A DNA stretch of 64,000 nucleotides from Streptomyces sp. SID12488. GTDB taxonomy: Bacteria; Actinomycetota; Actinomycetes; Streptomycetales; Streptomycetaceae. The notes under the pieces are model-generated. The model was not told the origin of the DNA and ran no database searches. It worked only from the letters and a program-made list of their open reading frames with translations. Positions 34,044-42,146 of the stretch are shown here, one piece after another. A program made the translations under genes and the position numbers. The stretch is taken from the NCBI RefSeq assembly GCF_010548275.1, contig NZ_JAAGLT010000024.1, forward strand, positions 1-64,000. The letters run 5' to 3'. The number at the start of each line of letters is the position of its first letter. Within the stretch, counting starts at the first letter, position 1.

Positions 34044-34234
34044 TCGCCCCCGCCGCCCCTACCCGTCCCCGTCCCGTCCTCGGGGCACTGCCTCCGCACC
34101 CCCGCTCCTCAATCGCCGGAGGGGCTGGATTGCCAGCCCGTGCGGCGTTTGAGGACGAGGCCCCTTCAGGGCCGACAGCGGGGGTCTGGGGGCGCAGCCC
34201 CCAGGGATGGGACGGGTAGGGGCGGCGGGGGCGA
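34044..34234. repeat. 191-bp intergenic element with 26-bp perfect terminal inverted repeats
   Basis: The 26 bases at 34044-34069 are exactly complementary in reverse to 34209-34234. Inside lie three further hairpins: CCTCAATCGCCG/CGGCGTTTGAGG enclosing GGGCTGG/CCAGCCC; GGCCCCttcaGGGCC; and CTGGGGGcgcaGCCCCCAG. The part 34134-34205 is a second copy of the repeat at 2734-2803. No frame is present. It occupies nearly all of the gap between two minus-strand genes. It may act as a terminator or be a miniature mobile or structured element; I recall the inner part as common between Streptomyces genes. Confidence 0.75.
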
Positions 34235-34244
34235 GAACCCGGCG

Positions 34245-34934
34245 TCAGCGGCCCGGGCGTACCGTCACGTCGTTGATCTCCGCGTCCCGGGGCAGGTCCA
34301 GGGTCAGCAGGATCGTCGTCGCGACCGACTCAGGGTCGATCCACTTCGACGGGTCGTACTCCTTGCCCTCCTGCTGGTGCACCTTCGCCTGCATCGGACT
34401 CGCCGTCCGCCCCGGATACACCGTCGTCACCCGCACCCCCGCCCCGTGTTCCTCCTGGCGCAACGAGTCCGCCAGGGCCTTGAGGCCGTGCTTGGAGGCG
34501 GCGTACGCGGACCAGTTGGCATGGGCATTCAGGCCCGCGCCGGAGTTGACGAAGACCACCTGGCCCTGGGCGAGCCGGAGTTGGGGCAGGAAGTGCCGGG
34601 TCAGTTCGGCGGGCGCGATCAGGTTGACGTTCAGCTGGTGGCGCCAGGTCTTGGGCGTCAGGTCACCGACCGGGCCCAGGTCGACCACGCCCGCGATGTG
34701 CAGCAGGGAGTCCACCCGGTCCGGCAGCGTCTGGTGGGAGAACGCCCAGGACAGCCGGTCGGGGTCGGCCAGGTCGCCCACGAGTGTCCTCGCCCCCGGG
34801 AACTGTGCCGCCAGCTCCTTCGCGCGGCCCGCGTCACGCGCGTGCAGCACGAGTTCGTCCCCGCGCGCGTGCAGCCGCCTCGCGACCGCCGCGCCGATGC
34901 CCGAACCCGCCCCGGTGATCACATGAGTAGCCAT
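34245..34934 (-). CDS. Short-chain dehydrogenase/reductase
   Basis: The 229-aa classical SDR has the nucleotide motif TGAGSGIG (residues 6-13), the structural motif LLHIAGVV in the NNAG position, and the catalytic Ser (FVNSGAG) and YAASK (Tyr-x-x-x-Lys). The acidic residue pattern after strand 2 (LHARD) suggests NADP preference, but this is weak. ATG 34934 (MATHVITG) is chosen; ATG 34943 is possible. Substrate unknown. Confidence 0.88.
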   Translation of the reverse strand: MATHVITGAGSGIGAAVARRLHARGDELVLHARDAGRAKELAAQFPGARTLVGDLADPDRLSWAFSHQTLPDRVDSLLHIAGVVDLGPVGDLTPKTWRHQLNVNLIAPAELTRHFLPQLRLAQGQVVFVNSGAGLNAHANWSAYAASKHGLKALADSLRQEEHGAGVRVTTVYPGRTASPMQAKVHQQEGKEYDPSKWIDPESVATTILLTLDLPRDAEINDVTVRPGR

Positions 34935-35020
34935 GCCCGCCATGCTCGCATCATCGGGGTCTCCAGCCGCTCCCACTCCCCCGGTGGGAACAACCCCGGC
35001 GCCCCGAACGCTCTTCAGGT

Positions 35021-35344
35021 ATGGCTGAAGGACACACGATCACCATCGAGCAGACCGCCGACCGCGTACGGGCCGTCCACGACGGCCAGGTGCTCGCCGA
35101 GAGCACACGCGCCCTCGTCCTGCACGAGACAGGCTGTCCCCCGCGCTACTACCTCCCCGCGGACGACGTCCGCCTCGACCTGCTGACGCCCTCCGAGACC
35201 CACACGTACTGCCCCTTCAAGGGCACGGCGTCCTACTGGTCCCTCCCGGACGCCGCCGACCTCGTCTGGGGATACCCCGAGCCGAAGCCGGAAGTGGCCC
35301 TGATCAAGGACCACTTCTGCTTCTACGAGGTCGAGACCCCGTAG
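35021..35344 (+). CDS. DUF427 domain protein
   Basis: The 107-aa protein matches the DUF427 fold in one unit: RVRAVHDGQVLAES, PPRYYLPADDVRLDLL, the conserved THTYCPFKGTASYW and DHFCFYEVE. Most such proteins are uncharacterised. It is divergent from the SDR gene and convergent with mnmA. The ATG at 35021 has no strong ribosome site. Confidence 0.88.
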   Translation: MAEGHTITIEQTADRVRAVHDGQVLAESTRALVLHETGCPPRYYLPADDVRLDLLTPSETHTYCPFKGTASYWSLPDAADLVWGYPEPKPEVALIKDHFCFYEVETP

Positions 35345-35448
35345 ACCTCCCGGGTCGTCCTGCTCCACCGGTTCCGTCACGAACCGCGCCCTCCGCCGCC
35401 GACTTTTCGCTCCGACGATGAGTGGAACGGCCAGGGGCCGACGACGGC

Positions 35449-36573
35449 TCAGCCCACAACCGCCGCGGCCCGGTTCGTCGTGGCGATCGTCGCCGAACCG
35501 ACGACGCGGGTGCCGTCGTACAGGACGATCGCCTGGCCCGGCGCCACCCCGCGCACGGGCTCGGTGAACGTGACCTCCAGGCGGCCGTCGACCAGTTCGG
35601 CGGTCACCTCGGTCTCGCCGCCGTGGGCACGCAGCTGGGCGGTGTAGGTGCCGGGGCCGGTGGGGGCGGCTCCGCACCAGCGGGGCCTGATGGCGGTGAG
35701 GGCGTCGACGTCGAGGGCGGCGGCCGGGCCGACCGTCACCGTGTTGTCGACCGGGGAGATGTCGAGGACGTAGCGCGGCTTGCCGTCGGCGGCCGGGGTG
35801 CCGATGCGCAGGCCCTTGCGCTGGCCGATGGTGAAGCCGTACGCGCCCTCGTGCGAGCCGATCTTCGCGCCGGACTCGTCGACGATGTCGCCCTCGGCGC
35901 GGCCCAGGCGGCCCGCCAGGAAGCCCTGGGTGTCGCCGTCGGCGATGAAACAGATGTCGTGCGAGTCGGGCTTCTTGGCGACCGCGAGGCCCCGCCGCTC
36001 GGCCTCCGCGCGGATCTCGTCCTTGGTGGTGAGGGTGTCGCCGAGGGGGAACATCGCGTGGGCGAGCTGACGGTCGTCGAGCACCCCGAGGACGTACGAC
36101 TGATCCTTGGCCATGTCGGAGGCGCGGTGCAGCTCGCGCGTGCCGTCCTCGTGGACGATCACCTGCGCGTAGTGGCCGGTGCAGACCGCGTCGAAGCCGA
36201 GGGCGAGGGCCTTGTCGAGGAGTGCGGCGAACTTGATCTTCTCGTTGCAGCGCAGGCACGGGTTCGGGGTGCGCCCCGCCTCGTACTCGGCGACGAAGTC
36301 GTCCACCACGTCCTCGCGGAAGCGCTCGGCGAGGTCCCACACGTAGAAGGGGATGCCGATGACGTCGGCCGCGCGGCGGGCGTCGCGGGAGTCCTCGATG
36401 GTGCAACAGCCACGGGCGCCCGTGCGGAACGACTGCGGGTTCGCCGACAGGGCGAGGTGGACGCCTGTGACGTCGTGGCCGGCTTCCGCCGCGCGGGCGG
36501 CGGCTACGGCGGAGTCCACGCCGCCGGACATGGCGGCCAGTACGCGGAGGGGCTGCTGCGAGGTGTGAGTCAT
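35449..36573 (-). CDS. mnmA: tRNA-specific 2-thiouridylase
   Basis: MnmA makes 2-thiouridine at the wobble position of tRNAs for Glu, Gln and Lys, using ATP and persulfide sulfur. The 374-aa protein has the PP-loop SGGVDSAVAA (residues 15-24), the first catalytic Cys in NPCLRCNEKIKF, the second in HDICFIAD and the IGQRKGL region. ATG 36573. The sulfur donor is probably the cysteine desulfurase at 39189-40352, three genes away. Confidence 0.96.
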   Translation of the reverse strand: MTHTSQQPLRVLAAMSGGVDSAVAAARAAEAGHDVTGVHLALSANPQSFRTGARGCCTIEDSRDARRAADVIGIPFYVWDLAERFREDVVDDFVAEYEAGRTPNPCLRCNEKIKFAALLDKALALGFDAVCTGHYAQVIVHEDGTRELHRASDMAKDQSYVLGVLDDRQLAHAMFPLGDTLTTKDEIRAEAERRGLAVAKKPDSHDICFIADGDTQGFLAGRLGRAEGDIVDESGAKIGSHEGAYGFTIGQRKGLRIGTPAADGKPRYVLDISPVDNTVTVGPAAALDVDALTAIRPRWCGAAPTGPGTYTAQLRAHGGETEVTAELVDGRLEVTFTEPVRGVAPGQAIVLYDGTRVVGSATIATTNRAAAVVG

Positions 36574-36633
36574 AACCCCTCAAGGGTACGGGGCGCCGGG
36601 AACCGGGACGCGCGAGTATCCGTTCACGATCAC

Positions 36634-37299
36634 ATGAGGGAAACACAGGCCCCGCGGGACGGCGACCGGCGGATCGGGCGGCGCACCCTGCTCATCGGCG
36701 GGGCGGTGGCCGCCGTCGCCACAGGCGTGCTCGCACGGGACGAACTGGCTCGGATGTGGTGGCGGGTGCCCGGGGTGGCGAAGCCGCGCAAGGAGGGCGA
36801 GGTCGACTACGCGGGGGCGCGCTGGGTGGCGGCCTCGACGGCGAACTGGCGGATGGCGGACCGGCCCGACGACTATGACGTGGACCGGGTGGTCATCCAT
36901 GTCACACAGGGCAGCTACGCCAGCGCGGAGAAGGTCTTCCAGGACCCGGGGCACGGAGCCGCGGCGCACTACATAGTCCGCAGGAACGGGCAGGTCACGC
37001 AGATGATCCGGGAGCTGGACGTGGCGTTCCACGCGGGCAACCGGGAGTACAACGAGCGGAGCGTCGGCATCGAGCACGAGGGCTTCGTGGAGAAGCCGGA
37101 GGACTTCACGGACGCGATGTACACCGCCTCGGCGCGGCTGACGGCCCGGGTCTGCGCGCGGTACGGCATACCCGTCGACCGGGAGCACATCATCGGGCAT
37201 GTTGAGGTACCGGGCACGGACCACACGGACCCCGGTAAGGGATGGGACTGGAAGAAGTACCTGCGGCTCGTCGAAGCGGCCTCCACCACCGCTACCTGA
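36634..37299 (+). CDS. TAT-exported N-acetylmuramoyl-L-alanine amidase (PGRP/Amidase_2 domain)
   Basis: The 221-aa protein begins with a twin-arginine signal (GRRTLLIGGAVAAVATG) and carries an Amidase_2/PGRP domain (about residues 75-215) that cuts the bond between muramic acid and the stem peptide. Candidate zinc ligands are His in VVIHVTQGS, His in VAFHAGN/IGHVE and Asp in DHTDPG, with the GIEHEGF strand between. ATG 36634 is the only start that gives the signal peptide. It is divergent from mnmA and is followed by a CRP-like palindrome. Confidence 0.87.
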   Translation: MRETQAPRDGDRRIGRRTLLIGGAVAAVATGVLARDELARMWWRVPGVAKPRKEGEVDYAGARWVAASTANWRMADRPDDYDVDRVVIHVTQGSYASAEKVFQDPGHGAAAHYIVRRNGQVTQMIRELDVAFHAGNREYNERSVGIEHEGFVEKPEDFTDAMYTASARLTARVCARYGIPVDREHIIGHVEVPGTDHTDPGKGWDWKKYLRLVEAASTTAT

Positions 37300-37306
37300 A
37301 GATCAT

Positions 37307-37322
37307 TGTGACGCATATCACA
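37307..37322. promoter_or_regulatory. CRP-like palindrome TGTGAcgcataTCACA
   Basis: This 16-bp sequence fits the classical Crp consensus TGTGA-N6-TCACA perfectly and begins 8 bases after the amidase stop codon. It lies about 215 bp before the multicopper oxidase start. It differs by one base from the Streptomyces motif GTGN6GNCAC. Regulation is inferred. Confidence 0.45.
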
Positions 37323-37534
37323 GTCACTGAGATCGTGAGCGATCGATGAGCGCCGGCCGCCCGAAGTGTCCCGTCCGCCGATCCCGACCTGCGCGACACC
37401 GACTCGCCCGCAACTCGCCCGCCCTCTCATGGAGTTGAGGATCGGATCGAGGCTTCCGGTTTCCACAGGTTCTTGCGGGAGTTCAAAAGTTCGGCCCAGT
37501 CTTTACACAGTGCTTAGCCCAAAGCTCCGCTGCC

Positions 37535-39007
37535 ATGAGCGAAAAGAAGAGCAAGGGGCTGCACCGGCGGAAGTTCCTCGGCGGAATGGCCGGGGCGGGG
37601 CTGGCGGCGGTCGGCGCGGCGGGGGCGACCTTCGCCCTGCTGACCGACGGCAACACCTCCAAGGCCGCGGCGGCCGACAACACCCTGAACATCCCGGACC
37701 TGCTGGAGGGCACCACCTCCGACGGCACCACGACGTTCACCCTGACCGCGAAGACCGGGACGGGCGAGGTGGTCAGCGGCGTCACCAGTACGACGGCCGG
37801 CTACAACGGGTCCTACCTCGGCCCGACCATGAAGTGGACCAACGGCAGCACCGTCCTGCTGAACATCACCAACACCCTGGGCGCCGACACCAGCGTCCAC
37901 TTCCACGGCGCCCACATCCCGCCCAAGATGGACGGCGGCCCGCAGAACGCCTTCGCCGACGGCACGACCTGGTCGCCCACGTTCGAGATCAAGGACGAGG
38001 CCAAGACCCTCTGGTACCACCCGCACGCCCTGGGCACCACGGCCGAGCAGGTCGTCCACGGCCTGGCCGGGATGATCATCGTCGAGGACGAATCGGATGC
38101 CTCGGCCGCGCTGCCCAGCGAGTACGGCGTCGACGACATCCCACTGATCCTGCAGTGCCTGGCCTCCAGCACCTCGGGTGACGTCAAGTACGACCTGACC
38201 GGTTACCTCTCCTCCGGCCTGGTCTATCCGGTGCTGTGCAACGGCACCAACGTCGACGCGACCACCCTCGGCTTCACGGCAACCAAGACCCGTACACGAT
38301 TCCGGGTGCTCAACGCCTCCCCCTCCGACATCATGACCGTCCAGCGCAGCGACGGCGGGACCCTCACCCAGATCGCCACCGACCAGGGCTACCTGACCAC
38401 GGCCGCCGAGGTGACCTCCATCCGGCTGGTGGCGGGCGCCCGCGCCGAGTTCGTCCTCGACCTCAGCGACGCGGTGACCCTGCAGACCGTCGTCACCACC
38501 GGCTGGGTGCGCGGCGGCAGCGGCACGTACGACTTCCTGACCGTCACGCCGGACGCCTCCGACACCCCCGCCGACCTGCCGAGCGCGCTCAACACGATCA
38601 CCCGTTACGACACGACCGACTTCACCGCCCGCACGATCACTCTCGGGCAGCGGGGCACGACGATGCTCATCAACGGCTCGGCCGGCACCAGCATGGCCTC
38701 GATGGCGATGATCTCGACCACCCTCGACGCCGAGGAGATCTGGACGGTCACCAACTCCACCCAGCTGGAACACTCCTTCCATCTGCACGACGTGCCGTTC
38801 CAGCTGATCGAGATCAACGGAGTCGCGCCCACCGGCACCGATCTGGGCTGGTTCGACACCTACGAGGTGGTCGGCGGCGGCTCCATCAAGATCGCGATGA
38901 AGTTCACCGACTTCACCGACGACACGTACATGTACATGCTCCACTGCCATCTGCTGCAACACGAGGACGAGGGCATGATGGCCGCCCTCATGGTGCTGGA
39001 CAGCTGA
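37535..39007 (+). CDS. TAT-exported multicopper oxidase
   Basis: The 490-aa enzyme oxidises phenolic or metal substrates with reduction of O2 to water, outside the membrane. It has a twin-arginine signal (HRRKFLGGMAG) and all four copper-ligand motifs: HFHG (122-124), WYHPHA (162-164), HSFHLHD (about 405-411) and HCHLLQHEDEGM (about 470-481), the last Met being the probable axial ligand of the type 1 copper. Length fits three-domain CotA/bilirubin oxidase-like enzymes rather than the two-domain Streptomyces laccase. The ATG has only a weak ribosome site. Confidence 0.92.
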   Translation: MSEKKSKGLHRRKFLGGMAGAGLAAVGAAGATFALLTDGNTSKAAAADNTLNIPDLLEGTTSDGTTTFTLTAKTGTGEVVSGVTSTTAGYNGSYLGPTMKWTNGSTVLLNITNTLGADTSVHFHGAHIPPKMDGGPQNAFADGTTWSPTFEIKDEAKTLWYHPHALGTTAEQVVHGLAGMIIVEDESDASAALPSEYGVDDIPLILQCLASSTSGDVKYDLTGYLSSGLVYPVLCNGTNVDATTLGFTATKTRTRFRVLNASPSDIMTVQRSDGGTLTQIATDQGYLTTAAEVTSIRLVAGARAEFVLDLSDAVTLQTVVTTGWVRGGSGTYDFLTVTPDASDTPADLPSALNTITRYDTTDFTARTITLGQRGTTMLINGSAGTSMASMAMISTTLDAEEIWTVTNSTQLEHSFHLHDVPFQLIEINGVAPTGTDLGWFDTYEVVGGGSIKIAMKFTDFTDDTYMYMLHCHLLQHEDEGMMAALMVLDS

Positions 39008-39036
39008 CGCCCGCCGACGGCCCGGCGAAGGACGGG

Positions 39037-39065
39037 TGCCGCCGGCGGTGGAAGTGCCGGCGGCA
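39037..39065. terminator. Hairpin after the multicopper oxidase gene
   Basis: TGCCGCCGGC and its exact complement GCCGGCGGCA, separated by nine bases, lie 29 bases after the stop codon. No U-tract is present. It probably ends the oxidase transcript. Confidence 0.65.
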
Positions 39066-39188
39066 GCCACGCGTATGCCGTCACCGAGCGCCACGTCCAG
39101 GGCTTCGGCCCGCAGTGGGAGCCCGTCGATCCGCCCGGCCACCCAGGCGGCGCCGCCTGACGGACCCGCCGCCGAAGTCGCCCCTCGG

Positions 39189-40352
39189 CTAACTCAGCCC
39201 GGCCGCCCGCGCCCGTTCCACCACGGGGCCGATCGCCTTCGTGACCGCCTCCACGTCCGCCTGTGTGGAGGTGTGGCCGAAGGAGAAGCGGAGGGTGCCG
39301 CGGGCCAGGTCGGGGGCGACACCGGTGGCCAGGAGGACATGGCTGGGCTGGGCGACACCGGCCGTGCAGGCGGAGCCCGTCGAGCACTCGATGCCCTGGG
39401 CGTCCAGGAGGAGCAGCAGGGAGTCGCCCTCGCAGCCAGGGAAGGTGAAGTGGGCGTTGGCGGGCAGCCGGTCGGCCGGGTCGCCGCCCAGGACGGCGTC
39501 CGGCACCACCCTGCGCACCTCCTCGATCAGGGAGTCGCGCAGGGCGCCGATCTCGTGCGCGAACCACTCCTGCTGCTCGGCGGCGATCCGCCCGGCCACC
39601 GCGAAGGAGGCGACGGCCGGCACATCGAGGGTCCCGGAGCGTACGTGCCGCTCCTGCCCGCCGCCGTGCAGCACGGGTACGGGGCTGTACTCGCGGCCCA
39701 GCAACAGCGCGCCGATGCCGTACGGGCCGCCGATCTTGTGGCCGGAGACGGTCATCGCGGCAAGCCCGGAGTCGGCGAAGGAGACGGGCACCTGACCGAA
39801 GGCCTGCACGGCGTCGGCATGCAGGGGAACGTCGAACTCACTTGCCACGTCGGCGAGTTCACGGACCGGCGTGATCGTGCCGATCTCGTTGTTGGCCCAC
39901 ATCACGGTGGCCAGGGCCACACTGCCGGGGTCGCGGGCGATGGCCTCGCGCAGGACGTCGGGATGGACCCGGCCGTGCGGGTCGACCGGCAGGTACTCGA
40001 CGACGGCGCCCTCGTGCTCGCCGAGCCAGTGCACGGCGTCGAGGACGGCGTGGTGCTCGACGGGGCTGGCGAGGACGCGGACGCGGGCCGGATCGGCGTC
40101 CCGCCGGGACCAGTACAGCCCCTTGACGGCGAGGTTGTCGGCCTCGGTGCCGCCGGAGGTGAACACGACCTCACTGGGCCGGGCGCCGAGCGACTCGGCG
40201 AGCGTCTCCCGGGCCTCCTCGACCGTGCGCCTGGCCCTGCGGCCGGCCGCGTGGAGTGAGGAGGCGTTGCCGGTGACGCCCAGCTGCGCGGTCATTGCCT
40301 CGACCGCCTCCGGGAGCATCGGGGTGGTCGCGGCGTGGTCGAGGTATGCCAT
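39189..40352 (-). CDS. Cysteine desulfurase (NifS/IscS family)
   Basis: This 387-aa PLP enzyme turns cysteine into alanine and an enzyme-bound persulfide. The PLP Lys lies in TVSGHKIGG (about residue 203), the cofactor-binding HHAV and TSGGTEADN motifs are present, and the catalytic Cys lies in IECSTGSACTAG (about 325). It starts with the typical MAYLDHAATTP. With mnmA nearby on the same strand it is the likely sulfur donor for tRNA thiolation; a further role in Fe-S assembly is possible. Confidence 0.93.
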   Translation of the reverse strand: MAYLDHAATTPMLPEAVEAMTAQLGVTGNASSLHAAGRRARRTVEEARETLAESLGARPSEVVFTSGGTEADNLAVKGLYWSRRDADPARVRVLASPVEHHAVLDAVHWLGEHEGAVVEYLPVDPHGRVHPDVLREAIARDPGSVALATVMWANNEIGTITPVRELADVASEFDVPLHADAVQAFGQVPVSFADSGLAAMTVSGHKIGGPYGIGALLLGREYSPVPVLHGGGQERHVRSGTLDVPAVASFAVAGRIAAEQQEWFAHEIGALRDSLIEEVRRVVPDAVLGGDPADRLPANAHFTFPGCEGDSLLLLLDAQGIECSTGSACTAGVAQPSHVLLATGVAPDLARGTLRFSFGHTSTQADVEAVTKAIGPVVERARAAGLS

Positions 40353-40478
40353 GGTGCCGTGATTCTACGGCGCCCCGGTGACGGGACCGGGGGCGCGTAG
40401 CCCCTGGGGCGCTACGACAGGCGCGCTCCGGCCCGCCCCAGGGTCGCGCGAGACATGCCCGACATGCCCGTACGCCGG

Positions 40479-40754
40479 TCAGAAGCTCCACGAGACGGTG
40501 TTGTCCACCTGCATGAGGGTGACCAGTACTACCAGGTCGGCGATGCCGAGACCGAGGCCGAGCCAGGCCCGGCCGGGCCTCTTGGTGCCGCGCCAGAGGG
40601 CGACGACGGCCAGCGCGATGGCGACGGGGCCGAGGAAGATGTTGAGGACCAGCAGGCCCAGCAGGCCGAGGACGAAGGACGCGACGGCCATGCCGTCGGC
40701 GTCGCGGGGGGCGGTGCGCTCGGTGCGGCCGGTGGCCGATGCGGTGAGTTGCAT
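40479..40754 (-). CDS. DUF4190-type small membrane protein
   Basis: The 91-aa protein has a polar N-terminus, then the DUF4190 pattern: MAVASFVLGLLGLL, a second helix PVAIALAVVALW, and RAWLGLGLGIADLVVL. Function unknown. It follows the 50-aa membrane protein by 5 bp on the same strand, so the two are co-transcribed. Confidence 0.82.
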   Translation of the reverse strand: MQLTASATGRTERTAPRDADGMAVASFVLGLLGLLVLNIFLGPVAIALAVVALWRGTKRPGRAWLGLGLGIADLVVLVTLMQVDNTVSWSF

Positions 40755-40759
40755 GGTGA

Positions 40760-40912
40760 TCAGCTCCGACGGGCGAGGCGCTCACGGAGCGCGAAGATGC
40801 CGAGCCAGGCGGCGATGCCGGCGGCGGCCAGGACGGTGAACGAGAACGGGAGATGGGCGACGGTGCCCAGCACCATGCCCAGCAGCAGAAGGGCGGCCAC
40901 GAGGAAGAACAT
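40760..40912 (-). CDS. Fifty-residue membrane protein
   Basis: This short frame encodes two hydrophobic segments (FFLVAALLLLGMVLGTVA and FTVLAAAGIAAWLGIFAL) and a basic end (RERLARRS). ATG 40912 is chosen, with AAGGGA 9 bases upstream; the longer frame from 40972 runs through the operator region. It is divergent from the FabR-like regulator and is probably its target together with the DUF4190 gene. Confidence 0.65.
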   Translation of the reverse strand: MFFLVAALLLLGMVLGTVAHLPFSFTVLAAAGIAAWLGIFALRERLARRS

Positions 40913-40939
40913 GGGAGGAGTTCCCTTTCGTTCGTTACA

Positions 40940-40974
40940 GTTCAGTGAACGCTTGTAGTAACATTTGTTCACTG
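40940..40974. promoter_or_regulatory. Putative operator: overlapping palindromes between the membrane pair and the TetR gene
   Basis: GTTCAgTGAAC (40940-40950) is a perfect 11-bp palindrome. CAGTGAAC (40943-40950) also pairs with GTTCACTG (40967-40974) over a 16-bp spacer. The region carries the promoter of the minus-strand pair. Binding by the divergent TetR protein is inferred. Confidence 0.55.
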
Positions 40975-41018
40975 ACTCCCGAGTCTAGCGCGTCTCCCGG
41001 CTTTTCAATTACGGAGAA

Positions 41019-41031
41019 CAGTTGTTAACTG
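41019..41031. promoter_or_regulatory. Palindrome CAGTTgttAACTG at the TetR gene start
   Basis: This 13-bp dyad ends 6 bases before the tetR ATG. TTAACT within it could be the -10 of a leaderless tetR message, since no ribosome site precedes the ATG. Autoregulation is inferred. Confidence 0.45.
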
Positions 41032-41037
41032 CATGGC

Positions 41038-41664
41038 ATGAGTCACACTCTCGGCATCCGACAGGTCCAGAAGCAGAAGACCCGCCAGGCGCTCCTGGAC
41101 GCGGCGCTCGGCCTGTTGGAGGACCAGAGCCTGAGCAGCCTCGGTCTGCGTGAGGTCACCCGTGCCGTGGGCGTCGCCCCGACCGCCTTCTACCGGCATT
41201 TCCGCTCCACCGCCGACCTCGGCATCGCCCTCGTCGAGGAGGCGCTCGGCAGCCTCCACCCGATGATCGGTACGACGGTGTCCGGGGCCGGCGACAGCGA
41301 GGACCGCATAGTCCGCGCGGTCGAACTGATCGCCGGTCATGTCCAGGCACAGCCCGCCCATGTCCGCTTCATCGCGCGCGAGCGGCACGGCGGGGTCCTG
41401 CCGGTCCGCGAGGCCATCCGGGACCAACTGGCCCGGTTCGCCGAGGAGGTGCGGGACGCGCTCGCCGAACAACCCGAGTCCGCGGGCTGGACGGAGGAGG
41501 ACCTGCTGATGCTCGCGGGCCTGTACGTCGACCAGATGCTGGTGACGGCCTCCCAGTTCCTGGAGACGCTGGACGCCCCGGCGGCGCGGCGCGAGCAGGT
41601 GGCCCACCTGGCAACCCGCCGGATGCGCCTGATCGCCATCGGCCGCGGACACTGGCTCGCCTGA
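41038..41664 (+). CDS. TetR-family regulator, FabR-like
   Basis: The 208-aa protein has a TetR DNA-binding domain (QKTRQALLDAALGLLEDQ ... LREVTRAVGVAPTAFYRHF). This N-terminal pattern and the RFIARERHGG segment resemble FabR, the fatty-acid-synthesis repressor of Gram-negative bacteria, though the ligand cannot be deduced. It is divergent from two small membrane proteins, with palindromes between them. It ends close to a terminator shared with the convergent lipoprotein gene. Confidence 0.85.
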   Translation: MSHTLGIRQVQKQKTRQALLDAALGLLEDQSLSSLGLREVTRAVGVAPTAFYRHFRSTADLGIALVEEALGSLHPMIGTTVSGAGDSEDRIVRAVELIAGHVQAQPAHVRFIARERHGGVLPVREAIRDQLARFAEEVRDALAEQPESAGWTEEDLLMLAGLYVDQMLVTASQFLETLDAPAARREQVAHLATRRMRLIAIGRGHWLA

Positions 41665-41693
41665 CCCCGGCGGAACACTCCCGGAACACACGT

Positions 41694-41726
41694 GGGCGGC
41701 GCGCCCGTCCGTCGAGCGCGCCGCCC
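41694..41726. terminator. Bidirectional terminator between the FabR-like gene and the lipoprotein gene
   Basis: GGGCGGCGCGC (41694-41704) and its exact complement (41716-41726) form an 11-bp stem with an 11-base loop in the gap between the convergent genes. Confidence 0.75.
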
Positions 41727-41759
41727 ATGCCGTACTCGTGAGGCCCCTGGGACCCGTCG

Positions 41760-42146
41760 TCAGCCCTGCTGCTGAGCCTGCTGACCCTGCCCGCCACCCT
41801 GGCCGCCGCCGGGGCCACCACCACAGCCACCGCCGCCGCCCTGGCCGCCACCGCCACCCTGGCCACCACCGCCACCGGGGCCGCCGGACGGCATGCCCGA
41901 GGGCGCGCCGGACGGAGCCGCGCCGGTCGGCCGACCCGATGGAGCCCCTGAGGCACCGTCGGTCGGCGCACCTGACGGGGCGCCGCTGGGCGCACCCGAG
42001 GCAGCACCGGTGGGGGCCTGGCAACTCTGCCCGGAGGTACCGGAGTTGCCGCTGTTCGAGGACGACGAGTCACCGGAACCGCAGGCGGCGAGCAGCGGGG
42101 ACAGCGCCAGCAGGGCCACGGCGGGGACGAGACGCACACGCTTCAT
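41760..42146 (-). CDS. Gly-rich low-complexity lipoprotein of unknown function
   Basis: The 128-aa product has a lipoprotein signal with lipobox LAAC (about residue 22), a Ser/Asn/Gly linker, a region of SGAPSGAP-type repeats (about 45-90), then GGGGGQ repeats and a Gln-rich end (QQAQQQG). ATG 42146 has GGAG 8 bases upstream. No globular domain is seen; it may be a surface-exposed flexible protein. The repeats at DNA level (CCACCGCC) reflect Gly codons. Confidence 0.72.
   Translation of the reverse strand: MKRVRLVPAVALLALSPLLAACGSGDSSSSNSGNSGTSGQSCQAPTGAASGAPSGAPSGAPTDGASGAPSGRPTGAAPSGAPSGMPSGGPGGGGGQGGGGGQGGGGGCGGGPGGGQGGGQGQQAQQQG

Noticed and set aside
37535..39007. Antibiotic biosynthetic cluster around the multicopper oxidase
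   Set aside because: Flanking genes are a cell-wall amidase and a cysteine desulfurase; no synthase or tailoring gene is present.
41760..42010. CRISPR-like or satellite repeat array (CCACCGCC units)
   Set aside because: Units are irregular, in frame and encode the Gly-rich lipoprotein; there are no spacers.
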